Program-made: the position numbers and the translations under genes
From: an uncultured Corynebacterium sp.
GTDB lineage: Bacteria > Actinomycetota > Actinomycetes > Mycobacteriales > Mycobacteriaceae
DNA: 6,695 nucleotides
NCBI GenBank assembly: GCA_945631445.1
Contig: CALZCR010000096.1
Location: forward strand, 1 to 6,695
Direction: 5' to 3'
In this document: in pieces, positions 1 through 5,613 of the stretch
Numbering within the stretch: the stretch's first letter is position 1
Layout: every line of letters starts with the position of its first letter
Notes under the pieces: model-generated
The model's input: the letters and a program-made list of their open reading frames with translations, nothing else
Databases searched by the model: none
What the model was told of the DNA's origin: nothing

Positions 1-710
1 CCGGCGACCACGGGCGCGTGGGTGATCACGTAGTCGTCCTCGGTGACGAACCCTGAGCCCATGAGCCGGCGGCTGCAGGTCGGCGAGTCGCCCAGGATGT
101 GGATGACCGACGGCCGCAACTGCTCGACCAGCTCCCGGTCGGCGAGCTCGATGTTCGGCGCCTCCACTTCGGCGGGGGCGCGCTCCAGCGACTCGATGAT
201 CGGGGGCAGGCCGGACTGGCTGAGCATCGCCGAGGCCTCGGCGGGCAGTTGGCGCCAGGAGTCCGGCACGACGTGGCCGACGCCGCGCAGCACCGCGGAA
301 CCGCGGATCGCGGAGGCCGCGGCCGGGCCCAGTCCCGTGGCCAGGGGAATCGCGATCAACCAGATGACCAGCAAGACCGCCACCAGCTGAAACGCCGCGC
401 CGACCACCGAGTCGAGGCGCTGCGTGAGGCGTTGCCGCATCTGCCCGCGCACCCGCGCGCCCAAGGTGGCGCCGATGAGGTTGCCGAGGCTGACCAACAA
501 CACGACCACCCCCAACGCCAGCAACAGGCGCAGGGGCACGGACTCCGTCAAGCCCATCACCGGCGGGGCGGCCACGAAACCGATGATCAGGCCCGCCACG
601 ACGCCGACGGCGGACAGGACGGACGAGATCGCGCCCTGGCGCCAGCCGCTGGCCAGGGCGAGGACGCCGACGAGCACGATGACGGCGTCGACGATGAGGC
701 TGGCGGTCAC
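1..710 (-). CDS. marP: MarP-like membrane serine protease, N-terminal part (runs off the left edge)
   Basis: This is the N-terminal part (236 complete codons) of a CvpA-domain, trypsin-fold membrane protease; in mycobacteria MarP supports acid resistance and cell-wall hydrolase processing. The GTG start at 710 has AAAAGAG about 10 bases upstream. Four hydrophobic segments lie near residues 3-22, 27-50, 61-84 and 103-126. An extracytoplasmic linker then leads to the protease domain, with Cys212 in SPTCSRR and the GSGFV strand at 218-222. The usual catalytic motif TNAHVVAG reads THAPVVAG here (230 onward). Pro233 stands 21 residues after Cys212, the same distance as Cys214 to catalytic His235 in M. 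tuberculosis MarP, so the histidine slot appears to hold proline. A histidine sits two residues earlier. The Asp and Ser of the triad lie outside the window, so activity cannot be judged. It is the last visible gene of the nth-tlpA-nudix series, 79 bases after the nudix stop. Confidence 0.9.
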   Translation of the reverse strand, partial: MTASLIVDAVIVLVGVLALASGWRQGAISSVLSAVGVVAGLIIGFVAAPPVMGLTESVPLRLLLALGVVVLLVSLGNLIGATLGARVRGQMRQRLTQRLDSVVGAAFQLVAVLLVIWLIAIPLATGLGPAAASAIRGSAVLRGVGHVVPDSWRQLPAEASAMLSQSGLPPIIESLERAPAEVEAPNIELADRELVEQLRPSVIHILGDSPTCSRRLMGSGFVTEDDYVITHAPVVA

Positions 711-789
711 GGGGATACGGCTCTTTTCTGTGTCTACGTCAGATCGACGCCGAGGACGGCGACGACGCTATTTTGCACAGCGTACCGGT

Positions 790-1524
790 TCACCCCATCG
801 ATTCATTGTTGCGCGAGGCCGCGAGAATCTTCGACAGGTCGTGCACGGTGTCCCGGTCCCAGTCGTCCTCCCAGCCGCCGGCGGCCAGCGCGGAGGACAG
901 CAATCCGCCGGTGAATCCCCACACGACGTAGCCACGGACCTGGAAGGCGGGTCCCCGCCACGGGCCCCACCCGACGGTGAGGCGGCTGGCCGGGTCGGCC
1001 AGTTCCTCGATGGAGGCGGTGAACACGTCGTCGGTCTCCTCCTCGCTGGCGGGATACAGCTCCTCCGGTTCGTCCCAGTAGGCGATGATCGGGTGGACGG
1101 GATACCCGTTGGAGCGCACGTGCATCTCCGGCAGCTGCGCGATGGGGGTGACCGAATCACGCCGCAGGCCGGTCTCTTCCCACGCTTCGCGCAGGGCGGT
1201 GTCCACGACGTTGTCGTCGGTGGCGTCGATGCGCCCGCCGGGAAAGGCCATTTGGCCGGAGTGGGTGCGCATCGTCGGCGCCCGGTGGGTCAGCAGCACC
1301 CCGGCGTCGGCCGGCAGGGCCGGCGCGTCGCGGGCCCCGGCGAACAGCATGAGCACGGCGGCCTGCTTGTCGCGGCGCGGGCGCACGCCCGGTTTCACCC
1401 CGAGGGTGCGGCGGATGGCGTCGGTGTCGGGGGTCTCGGTCAGCGGCCGCAGCCACGCCGGGGCGGCCTCCGGGCGCAGCACCGTGTTACGGCCCGGCTG
1501 ATCCGGGTAGTCGGGGTAGGTCAC
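790..1524 (-). CDS. Nudix hydrolase, probable CoA pyrophosphatase (NudL/NUDT7-like)
   Basis: A 244-residue Nudix hydrolase that probably cleaves the pyrophosphate bond of coenzyme A or its derivatives in the cytoplasm. Residues 77-97 fit the UPF0035/CoA-pyrophosphatase signature: LLTHRA, an arginine four residues on, GQ, then FPGG. The Nudix box follows at 96-120 and ends REAWEETGL, giving the metal-binding glutamates. Its first half has one extra residue relative to the generic box, which is usual in this subfamily. The GTG start at 1524 is preferred over upstream in-frame codons because GGAGG lies six bases before it and the protein begins right after the upstream stop. Only one base separates that TGA (thioredoxin-like gene) from this GTG, so translation is probably coupled. 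Substrate is inferred from the signature only; other nucleotide pyrophosphates are possible. Confidence 0.92.
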   Translation of the reverse strand: MTYPDYPDQPGRNTVLRPEAAPAWLRPLTETPDTDAIRRTLGVKPGVRPRRDKQAAVLMLFAGARDAPALPADAGVLLTHRAPTMRTHSGQMAFPGGRIDATDDNVVDTALREAWEETGLRRDSVTPIAQLPEMHVRSNGYPVHPIIAYWDEPEELYPASEEETDDVFTASIEELADPASRLTVGWGPWRGPAFQVRGYVVWGFTGGLLSSALAAGGWEDDWDRDTVHDLSKILAASRNNESMG

Positions 1525-1525
1525 C

Positions 1526-2134
1526 TCACACCTCCGCGGCGGCGACTGCCTCGTCCACCGCGGCGGCCAGTTCGGCGGCGGAATCAAAAGGCTGGGGGTA
1601 CATGGCCAGTTGTTCGGTCCCTTCGAATATTACCGTGATCGGCACCACCGCGGGCAGGCCGAGCGTGCCCGCAAAAGTATTGTCGCTGTCCTGGTAGCTG
1701 GGCATCTCGATGCCGAGGTCGTTGAGGAAGGCGGCGCCGTTGCCGGGGTTGCCGTCGGCGTGGACGCCCACGACCGTGTACTCGGGGTGCTCGGCGGCGA
1801 AGTCGTCGAAGTAGGGCAGCTCGTCGCGGCAGGGGCCGCACCACCAGGCCCAGAGGTTGACCACGGTGATCCCCTCTGCCTGCGGTTGTGCGCCGGTCTC
1901 CCCGCCGAGACACGGCAGCGTGATCCCGCCGGCGCCGTCGGCCGGGCAGTCGGGGCGGGCGGGGACGTCGTCCTCCTCGCCTCCTGCCGGCGCCTCGGCC
2001 GGCGCGGTCGCTGCGGTGGGGGCCGCGGCGTCGTCGGCGCCCGGCCCGGTCTGCAGGAGATACACGGCGCCGGCGATCACGGCGACGGTCGCGATCACGG
2101 CGGCGACGGCCATCGCCACGATGCTTCGATTCAA
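1526..2134 (-). CDS. Membrane-anchored TlpA/ResA-like thioredoxin-fold protein
   Basis: A 202-residue thiol-disulfide oxidoreductase expected to act outside the membrane. Residues 4-27 form an uncleaved anchor or signal segment, 31-58 an Ala/Pro/acidic linker, and the thioredoxin fold covers about 85-200. The active site is WCGPC (98-102) and the cis-proline loop contains VVP at 163-165. A second cysteine pair, Cys63 and Cys75 (the latter in LPCLGG), precedes the fold and could form a structural or exchangeable disulfide. The start is TTG: AAGGAG sits six bases before it, whereas the in-frame GTG five codons on is less well placed. It lies 30 bases after nth and one base before the nudix gene. 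In M. tuberculosis the thioredoxin-like Rv3673c holds the same place. Partners are unknown; reduction for cytochrome c maturation or general oxidative folding are both possible. Confidence 0.92.
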   Translation of the reverse strand: MNRSIVAMAVAAVIATVAVIAGAVYLLQTGPGADDAAAPTAATAPAEAPAGGEEDDVPARPDCPADGAGGITLPCLGGETGAQPQAEGITVVNLWAWWCGPCRDELPYFDDFAAEHPEYTVVGVHADGNPGNGAAFLNDLGIEMPSYQDSDNTFAGTLGLPAVVPITVIFEGTEQLAMYPQPFDSAAELAAAVDEAVAAAEV

Positions 2135-2146
2135 CTGCTGCTCCTT
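2135..2146 (-). promoter_or_regulatory. Ribosome binding site that fixes a TTG start
   Basis: The minus strand reads AAGGAG, then CAGCAG, then TTG. This near-perfect Shine-Dalgarno sequence with six-base spacing is the reason the thioredoxin-like gene is started at TTG 2134 rather than at an internal GTG or ATG. Confidence 0.75.
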
Positions 2147-2164
2147 AAGCGTTGTTTGTCGAGC

Positions 2165-2968
2165 TCAGCCATCCAGCCCGGCCAACGCCAGGAGATGGTC
2201 GCGGTCGGGGCTGGTGACCAGCGCGGCCGCGTCCTCCGGGTCGGCGGGGCCGGCCACGCCGTAGCTGGGGCAGTCGTATGCGATCGGGCAGGCCCCGCAC
2301 GCCGCCTTGCGGGCGTGGCAGATGCGCCGACCGTGCCAGATCACCCGGTGGGAGTACATCGTCCATTCGGATTTTTCGATGAGGGCCCCGACCGCGTGCT
2401 CGATCTTGCCGGGGTCTTTCTCCTCGGTCAGCCCCCAACGGCGCACCAGACGGGAAAAATGGGTGTCCACGGTGATGCCGGGACGCCCGAAGGCGTTGCC
2501 GCGGACCACATGCGCGGTTTTCCGGCCCACGCCGGGCAAGGCCACGAGGTCGTCGAGGGCCTCGGGCACTTGGCCGTCGTGATTGGCCATGAGCGCCTCC
2601 CCCAGCCCGATGAGATGGCCCGCCTTGGCCCGATAGAACCCGGTCGGGCGGATGAGCTGCTCGAGCTCGGCGCGGTCGGCGGCGGCGTAGTCCGCGGCCG
2701 TCGGATAGCGCTTGAACAGGGCGGGCGTGACCTGGTTGACGCGCACGTCGGTGGTCTGGGCGGACAGCACCGTGGCGACGAGCAACTCCAGCGGGTTGGT
2801 GTAGTCGAGTTCCGCGTGCGCGTCCGGGTACGCCACAGCCAGAGTGCGGTTGATGCGGCGGGCCCGGCGGGTGCGCCCCAGGTCGGTTTCGACGCCGCGG
2901 GCGGCCGGATGCGCGCCCACGGCGCGGCGTCGGACGGGGGTGCGGGAACCTGTGGGTGGCGACGACAT
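2165..2968 (-). CDS. nth: Endonuclease III, [4Fe-4S] DNA glycosylase/AP lyase
   Basis: A 267-residue bifunctional glycosylase and AP lyase that removes oxidised pyrimidines in base excision repair. The helix-hairpin-helix LPGVGRKTA covers residues 145-153 and carries catalytic Lys150; catalytic Asp168 is in VDTHFSRL. Four cysteines at 217, 224, 227 and 233 are spaced C-x6-C-x2-C-x5-C and would bind the iron-sulfur cluster. An Arg-rich stretch of about 35-40 residues precedes the conserved core, making it longer than the roughly 210-residue E. coli enzyme; such extensions are usual in actinobacteria. ATG at 2968 is chosen over the in-frame GTG at 2977 because AAGGTG lies six bases before it; the same bases also read as a -10 element, TAAGGT, seven bases from the ATG, so the mRNA may be leaderless. 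First gene of the left minus-strand series. Confidence 0.97.
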   Translation of the reverse strand: MSSPPTGSRTPVRRRAVGAHPAARGVETDLGRTRRARRINRTLAVAYPDAHAELDYTNPLELLVATVLSAQTTDVRVNQVTPALFKRYPTAADYAAADRAELEQLIRPTGFYRAKAGHLIGLGEALMANHDGQVPEALDDLVALPGVGRKTAHVVRGNAFGRPGITVDTHFSRLVRRWGLTEEKDPGKIEHAVGALIEKSEWTMYSHRVIWHGRRICHARKAACGACPIAYDCPSYGVAGPADPEDAAALVTSPDRDHLLALAGLDG

Positions 2969-2975
2969 AAATCCC

Positions 2976-3007
2976 ACCTTAGCGGCGACGCCGGGAACCG
3001 CTAAGCT
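2976..3007. promoter_or_regulatory. Overlapping, mirror-image divergent promoters of nth and the small membrane gene
   Basis: A perfect 8-bp inverted repeat, CTTAGCGG (2978-2985) and CCGCTAAG (2998-3005), spans the gap between two divergent starts. On the plus strand TTAGCG (2979-2984), a 17-bp spacer and TAAGCT (3002-3007) form a -35/-10 pair, with ATG six bases later. On the minus strand TTAGCG (3004-2999), 17 bp and TAAGGT (2981-2976) form the same arrangement, with ATG seven bases later. The -10s fit the actinobacterial TAnnnT pattern; the -35s match TTGACA in only three of six positions. Each -35 overlaps the other promoter's -10. Function is inferred. Confidence 0.5.
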
Positions 3008-3013
3008 GTTGGC

Positions 3014-3136
3014 ATGCTCATACTGTTGGTCGTGCTGGTGCCTGTGATCCTCGCACTCTTTCTCATGTGGATGGAGGGGCTGGAGTCCTTGATTCTGAAC
3101 CGTCAGCTGGCCAAGACCAGCTCTCCCGAAGAGTAG
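3014..3136 (+). CDS. Small single-span membrane protein, 40 residues
   Basis: A short gene encoding a 40-residue protein. Residues 2-20 are almost wholly Leu, Val, Ile, Pro, Ala and Phe and form one clear membrane segment. A short tail containing two Glu, Arg, Gln and Lys follows and ends SSPEE; the charge pattern does not settle orientation strongly. There is no good Shine-Dalgarno sequence. Instead the -10-like TAAGCT ends six bases before the ATG, so a leaderless transcript is likely. It stands between nth and glxR, the slot filled in M. tuberculosis by Rv3675, a longer predicted membrane protein, which supports it as a real gene by position only. No function is recognised. The downstream glxR is 181 bases away with its own likely promoters. 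Confidence 0.7.
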   Translation: MLILLVVLVPVILALFLMWMEGLESLILNRQLAKTSSPEE

Positions 3137-3159
3137 GTCTCCGCCTTAAGTAGTACATT

Positions 3160-3178
3160 TGTTAAGCTATTCGGGATG
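3160..3178 (+). promoter_or_regulatory. Candidate distal glxR promoter with extended -10
   Basis: TGT followed by TAAGCT (3163-3168) makes an extended -10 (TGnTAnnnT). No recognisable -35 lies 16-18 bases upstream. A start point near 3175-3176 would give a leader of about 142 bases before the glxR ATG. Seven bases after the -10 is ATG directly followed by TGA (3176-3181), the same layout as the leaderless starts elsewhere here but with no coding sequence. Confidence 0.4.
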
Positions 3179-3192
3179 TGACTTTAGCCCCA
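3177..3192 (+). promoter_or_regulatory. Half-conserved GlxR/CRP-type operator
   Basis: The sequence TGTGACTTTAGCCCCA has a perfect left half (TGTGA) of the GlxR consensus TGTGA-N6-TCACA and a poor right half, matching 9 of 12 defined positions of TGTGAnnTAnnTCACA. It would cover the start point of the distal promoter, a position expected to repress. Corynebacterial glxR is reported to be autoregulated, which makes this plausible, but the right half is too weak to be certain. Confidence 0.3.
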
Positions 3193-3199
3193 CCGCATA

Positions 3200-3228
3200 G
3201 TGACAGTGACAAACTCAACGTTTACAGT
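3200..3228 (+). promoter_or_regulatory. Candidate proximal glxR promoter
   Basis: GTGACA (3200-3205, five of six matches to TTGACA), a 17-bp spacer and TACAGT (3223-3228, TAnnnT) form a well-spaced sigma-A-type promoter. Transcription would start near 3235, giving a leader of about 83 bases before glxR. The -35 hexamer is duplicated in tandem (GTGACA again at 3206-3211). Just downstream, CGTGG and CCACG (3234-3238 and 3246-3250) can form a small 5-bp hairpin at the mRNA 5' end. Confidence 0.45.
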
Positions 3229-3317
3229 GGGTACGTGGACCGTCACCACGGAAAACGTGCCGTTGCGAACAGACACCACAGTCGGTGACACCCGACTCGA
3301 CACCAAGGAGTGACAAT

Positions 3318-4001
3318 ATGGAGGGCGTCCAGGAAATTCTGGCCCGCGCCGGCATCTTTCAGGGAGTGGATCCCGAGGCCGTCGCAGACCTGATCAGCGA
3401 TATGGAGTCGGTCCGCTACCCGCGCGGCACGACCATCTTCGAAGAAGGCGATCCGGGCGATCGCCTGTACATCATCACCGCGGGCAAGATTAAGCTCGCC
3501 CGCCACGCCCCGGACGGGCGCGAGAACCTGCTGTCGGTGATGGGCGCGTCCGACATGTTCGGTGAGCTGTCCATCTTCGACCCGGGCCCGCGCACCTCCT
3601 CCGCAGTATGCGTGACCGACGTGCAGGCCGCGACGATGACCTCGGAGATGCTGCGCAAGTGGGTCGACGACTACCCCTCGATCTCCCAGCAGCTGCTGCG
3701 GGTGCTCGCGCGTCGTCTGCGCCGCACCAACTCCAACCTGGCCGACCTGATTTTCACGGACGTGCCCGGCCGCGTGGCCAAGACGCTGCTGCAGCTGGCC
3801 AACCGCTTCGGCTCCCAGGAAGGCGGCGCGCTGCGCGTCAACCACGACCTCACCCAAGAGGAGATCGCCCAGCTGGTCGGCGCCTCCCGTGAGACGGTGA
3901 ACAAGGCCTTGGCCACCTTCGCCCACCGCGGCTGGATCCGCCTGGAGGGCAAGTCGGTGCTCATCGTGGACACCGAGTCGCTGGCCAAGCGCGCCCGCTA
4001 G
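3318..4001 (+). CDS. glxR: GlxR, cAMP-binding Crp/Fnr-family global regulator
   Basis: A 227-residue dimeric transcription factor that binds cAMP and TGTGA-N6-TCACA sites and controls carbon metabolism, respiration and many other genes in corynebacteria. The cyclic-nucleotide domain covers about residues 5-115; its phosphate-binding cassette is at 81-97, with Gly82, Glu83, Arg92 and Thr93 in [18 protein letters not shown] long dimer helix, rich in Arg and Leu, covers about 120-143. The winged helix-turn-helix occupies about 150-215, with recognition region [11 protein letters not shown] at 188-198. The ATG at 3318 is preferred to an in-frame ATG at 3285 because AAGGAG lies seven bases before it and the resulting length and N-terminus (MEGVQEIL) match corynebacterial GlxR from memory. 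The mycobacterial equivalent is Crp (Rv3676). It probably has two promoters and is followed by a strong shared terminator. I see no missing key residue. Confidence 0.98.
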   Translation: MEGVQEILARAGIFQGVDPEAVADLISDMESVRYPRGTTIFEEGDPGDRLYIITAGKIKLARHAPDGRENLLSVMGASDMFGELSIFDPGPRTSSAVCVTDVQAATMTSEMLRKWVDDYPSISQQLLRVLARRLRRTNSNLADLIFTDVPGRVAKTLLQLANRFGSQEGGALRVNHDLTQEEIAQLVGASRETVNKALATFAHRGWIRLEGKSVLIVDTESLAKRAR

Positions 4002-4019
4002 TCGCCCGCCCCAGATAGA

Positions 4020-4054
4020 TCGGCGCCCAGGAGGGTTTCCCTCCTGGGCGCCGA
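4020..4054. terminator. Bidirectional terminator between glxR and the convergent hydrolase gene
   Basis: A perfect 16-bp stem (4020-4035 with 4039-4054) closes a TTT loop; the arms contain GGCGCCCAGGAGGG and its complement. It begins 19 bases after the glxR stop and lies 28 bases from the stop of the opposing gene. No long T-run follows on either strand (plus side: GTGTTGTTG), but the stem is very stable and centrally placed between two converging genes. Confidence 0.85.
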
Positions 4055-4082
4055 GTGTTGTTGAGGCGGGTTGGGGTCGGGG

Positions 4083-4901
4083 TTATTCGCCGATTTCCGC
4101 CAGGTAACGCAGCGCGACGCGCGTGGACTGCTGGGCGGCTCCGCGCAGCACCGGGTCGACGTCGTCGTACATGTTCTCCACCAGGGTGCGCAGGTCGATG
4201 TCCGTGCCGTGCTCGACCCGCTGCTCCCGGATCTGCTGGAGCCGGTAGTTGCGGCGCTCAATGTATTTGTGCGCCATCACGGAGGTGTCCGGCAGGTCCG
4301 CGCCGTGGCCCGGCAGCAGGGGCACGCCTTCGCCGCGGGTGGCCAACAGGTCCAGGGAATCGAGGTAGTCCCCCAGGTCGCCGTCGGTCTCGGAGATCAT
4401 GGTGGTGTGGCGGCCGACGATCGTGTCGCCGGAGACGATGCCCTCCAGGGCGGTTTTCTGGGCTTCGCCGGACCACACGAAAAAGCTGGTGGAGTCCGCG
4501 GTGTGGCCGGGGGTGTGCACGACCTCAATCTCGGGGGTGACGTCGTCGAGCGAGATGATTTCGCCGTGGGCCAGCGCTTCCGTGTCATCGGAGCAATAGC
4601 GTTCGTCGAAGGCGCGGATGGGGGCGCCGGTGAGTTGGCGCAGGCGGCGGGCGCCTTCGGCGTGGTCGTCGTGGCGGTGGGTGAGCAGGATCAGCGCCAC
4701 CTGTTCCCCGCGCGCGGAGAGGATGTTGAGGTGCCCCTCGTCTTCCGGCCCGGGGTCGATGACGATGGCGGCGTCGTCCTCCGGGGCTCGCACCAGCCAG
4801 GAGTTCGTCCCCTCCAAGGCCGTGTAGCTGGGATTTGCGCACAAGACCACGGAGGTGGATGTGGTCACCGGTCGCAGTTGGCTATACGCAGGATGCTCCA
4901 T
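4083..4901 (-). CDS. Metallo-beta-lactamase-fold hydrolase (LACTB2/glyoxalase II-like)
   Basis: A 272-residue cytoplasmic hydrolase. The metal-binding motif HRHDDH gives His75, His77, Asp79 and His80. Further ligands are His133 (TPGHT), Asp159 (SGDT) and His199 (PGHG), a full set for two metal ions. The last 70 or so residues, rich in charged helices, fit the winged-helix tail of the LACTB2-like subgroup, whose members include RNases and thioesterases, so the substrate cannot be named. The ATG at 4901 is chosen; an in-frame TTG two codons upstream lacks support. TAGGCT ends seven bases before the ATG, while any Shine-Dalgarno (GGTAGG at nine bases) is weak, so a leaderless start is favoured. 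The ridA terminator lies just upstream, so this gene needs its own promoter. It corresponds to Rv3677c, next to crp in M. tuberculosis. Confidence 0.93.
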   Translation of the reverse strand: MEHPAYSQLRPVTTSTSVVLCANPSYTALEGTNSWLVRAPEDDAAIVIDPGPEDEGHLNILSARGEQVALILLTHRHDDHAEGARRLRQLTGAPIRAFDERYCSDDTEALAHGEIISLDDVTPEIEVVHTPGHTADSTSFFVWSGEAQKTALEGIVSGDTIVGRHTTMISETDGDLGDYLDSLDLLATRGEGVPLLPGHGADLPDTSVMAHKYIERRNYRLQQIREQRVEHGTDIDLRTLVENMYDDVDPVLRGAAQQSTRVALRYLAEIGE

Positions 4902-4908
4902 GGCCAAC

Positions 4909-4914
4909 AGCCTA
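4909..4914 (-). promoter_or_regulatory. Candidate leaderless -10 element of the hydrolase gene
   Basis: The minus strand reads TAGGCT, seven bases, then ATG. The hexamer fits TAnnnT, and transcription would start at or next to the A of the ATG. No clear -35 is seen. The preceding terminator at 4937-4969 makes an independent promoter here necessary. Confidence 0.5.
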
Positions 4915-4936
4915 CCGCCCGCCAGGCGTTTCGCAG

Positions 4937-4969
4937 AAAAAATCAGGCCCTCCGCGCGGGAGGGCCTGA
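4937..4969 (-). terminator. Intrinsic terminator after ridA
   Basis: On the minus strand an 11-bp perfect stem (TCAGGCCCTCC, 5-base loop, GGAGGGCCTGA) is followed at once by six T residues (4942-4937). It starts 19 bases after the ridA stop and is the best-formed terminator in the window, separating ridA from the hydrolase gene downstream. Confidence 0.92.
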
Positions 4970-4988
4970 GTCGTCGTCGCGGGCGGCG

Positions 4989-5450
4989 TCAGGACGCGAC
5001 TTCGACGACGACCTCGACCTCTACCGGGGCGTTCATCGGCAACACTGCCACGCCCACGGCGGAGCGGGCGTGGATTCCGGCGTCGCCGAAGACGTCTTGC
5101 ATGAGGTTGGAGGCGCCGTTGGCCACCTGCGGCTGGCCGTGGAAATCCGTCTCGGAGGCGACGAACACCACGACCTTGAGCACGCGGGCGACGTTGTCGA
5201 TCCCGACCTGCGCATCGATGGCGGCTAAGGCGTTCAGTGCGGCGGTGCGGGCGTAGCCCTCGCCGTCGGCCGCGGAGATCTCGCCGCCGACCTTGCCCGT
5301 GGCCGGCAGGGAGCCGTCCACGAACGGCAGCTGGCCGGAGGTCCACACCTGGTCGCCGACGCGCACCGTGGGGACATACGCCGCGACGGGGGCGGCCACG
5401 GCAGGCAGCTCGACGCCGAGCTCGCGCAGTCGGTCAGTCACAGCGCCCAT
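4989..5450 (-). CDS. RidA-family (YjgF/YER057c/UK114) protein, probable enamine/imine deaminase
   Basis: A 153-residue RidA-superfamily protein. RidA enzymes form trimers and hydrolyse reactive enamine/imine intermediates released by PLP enzymes, protecting other enzymes in the cytoplasm. Residues 35-43 (VWTSGQLPF) form the early strand-loop motif, and HARSAVGVAVLP (127-138) carries Arg129, which aligns with the carboxylate-binding arginine of E. coli RidA. The family glutamate is probably one of Glu144 or Glu146 in PVEVEV. At 153 residues it is longer than the roughly 128-residue E. coli protein because of the N-terminal segment, and resembles the actinobacterial Rv3678c type, whose substrate is not established. 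The ATG at 5450 follows the stop of the DUF4177 gene with no base between; GAGGTG lies six bases before it, inside the last codons of that gene, so the two are co-transcribed and probably coupled. Confidence 0.93.
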   Translation of the reverse strand: MGAVTDRLRELGVELPAVAAPVAAYVPTVRVGDQVWTSGQLPFVDGSLPATGKVGGEISAADGEGYARTAALNALAAIDAQVGIDNVARVLKVVVFVASETDFHGQPQVANGASNLMQDVFGDAGIHARSAVGVAVLPMNAPVEVEVVVEVAS

Positions 5451-5606
5451 CTACTGCACCTCGCGCTTCATGTAGGCCACGGAGTTGTCGGGGTTGGGGC
5501 CCGGTTGGACGGTCACGAGCTCCCACCCGTCTTCCCCCCAGGTGTCGAGGATCGCCTTGGTGGCGTGGCTCAGCAGCGGCACGGTCGCATATTCCCATTT
5601 AGTCAT
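5451..5606 (-). CDS. DUF4177 small protein, 51 residues
   Basis: A 51-residue soluble protein beginning MTKWEYATVPLL, with the motif TWGEDGWELV at about 22-31 and ending YMKREVQ. This WEY...GWELV pattern is typical of DUF4177, a small actinobacterial family without known function. M. tuberculosis has a similar short gene (Rv3678A) next to the ridA-like Rv3678c, which supports the call. The gene is too short for usual ORF cut-offs but is clearly real from its conserved pattern, its start context and its direct abutment with ridA (TAG immediately followed by ATG). Upstream, the minus strand reads TAGGGT, seven bases, ATG, so either a leaderless start or a GGGTGA Shine-Dalgarno could serve. Confidence 0.88.
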   Translation of the reverse strand: MTKWEYATVPLLSHATKAILDTWGEDGWELVTVQPGPNPDNSVAYMKREVQ

Positions 5607-5613
5607 ATCGTTC

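Noticed and set aside
711..789. Separate promoter or terminator between the nudix gene and marP
   Set aside because: A TAGCGT hexamer and a tiny GC hairpin can be picked out on the minus strand, but neither has supporting elements, so read-through from the operon remains the simpler view.
99..1638. Long plus-strand open frames opposite marP and the nudix gene
   Set aside because: They are antisense to clearly recognisable proteins and have the Arg/Gly/Pro/Ala-rich composition of chance frames in G+C-rich DNA.
1610..3004. 464-codon plus-strand open frame
   Set aside because: It runs antisense through the thioredoxin-like gene and nth, both of which have full catalytic motifs; the frame itself shows no domain.
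3243..3926. 227-codon minus-strand open frame opposite glxR
   Set aside because: Shadow of glxR; Gly/Val/His/Gln-rich with no motif, while the sense strand matches GlxR along its length.
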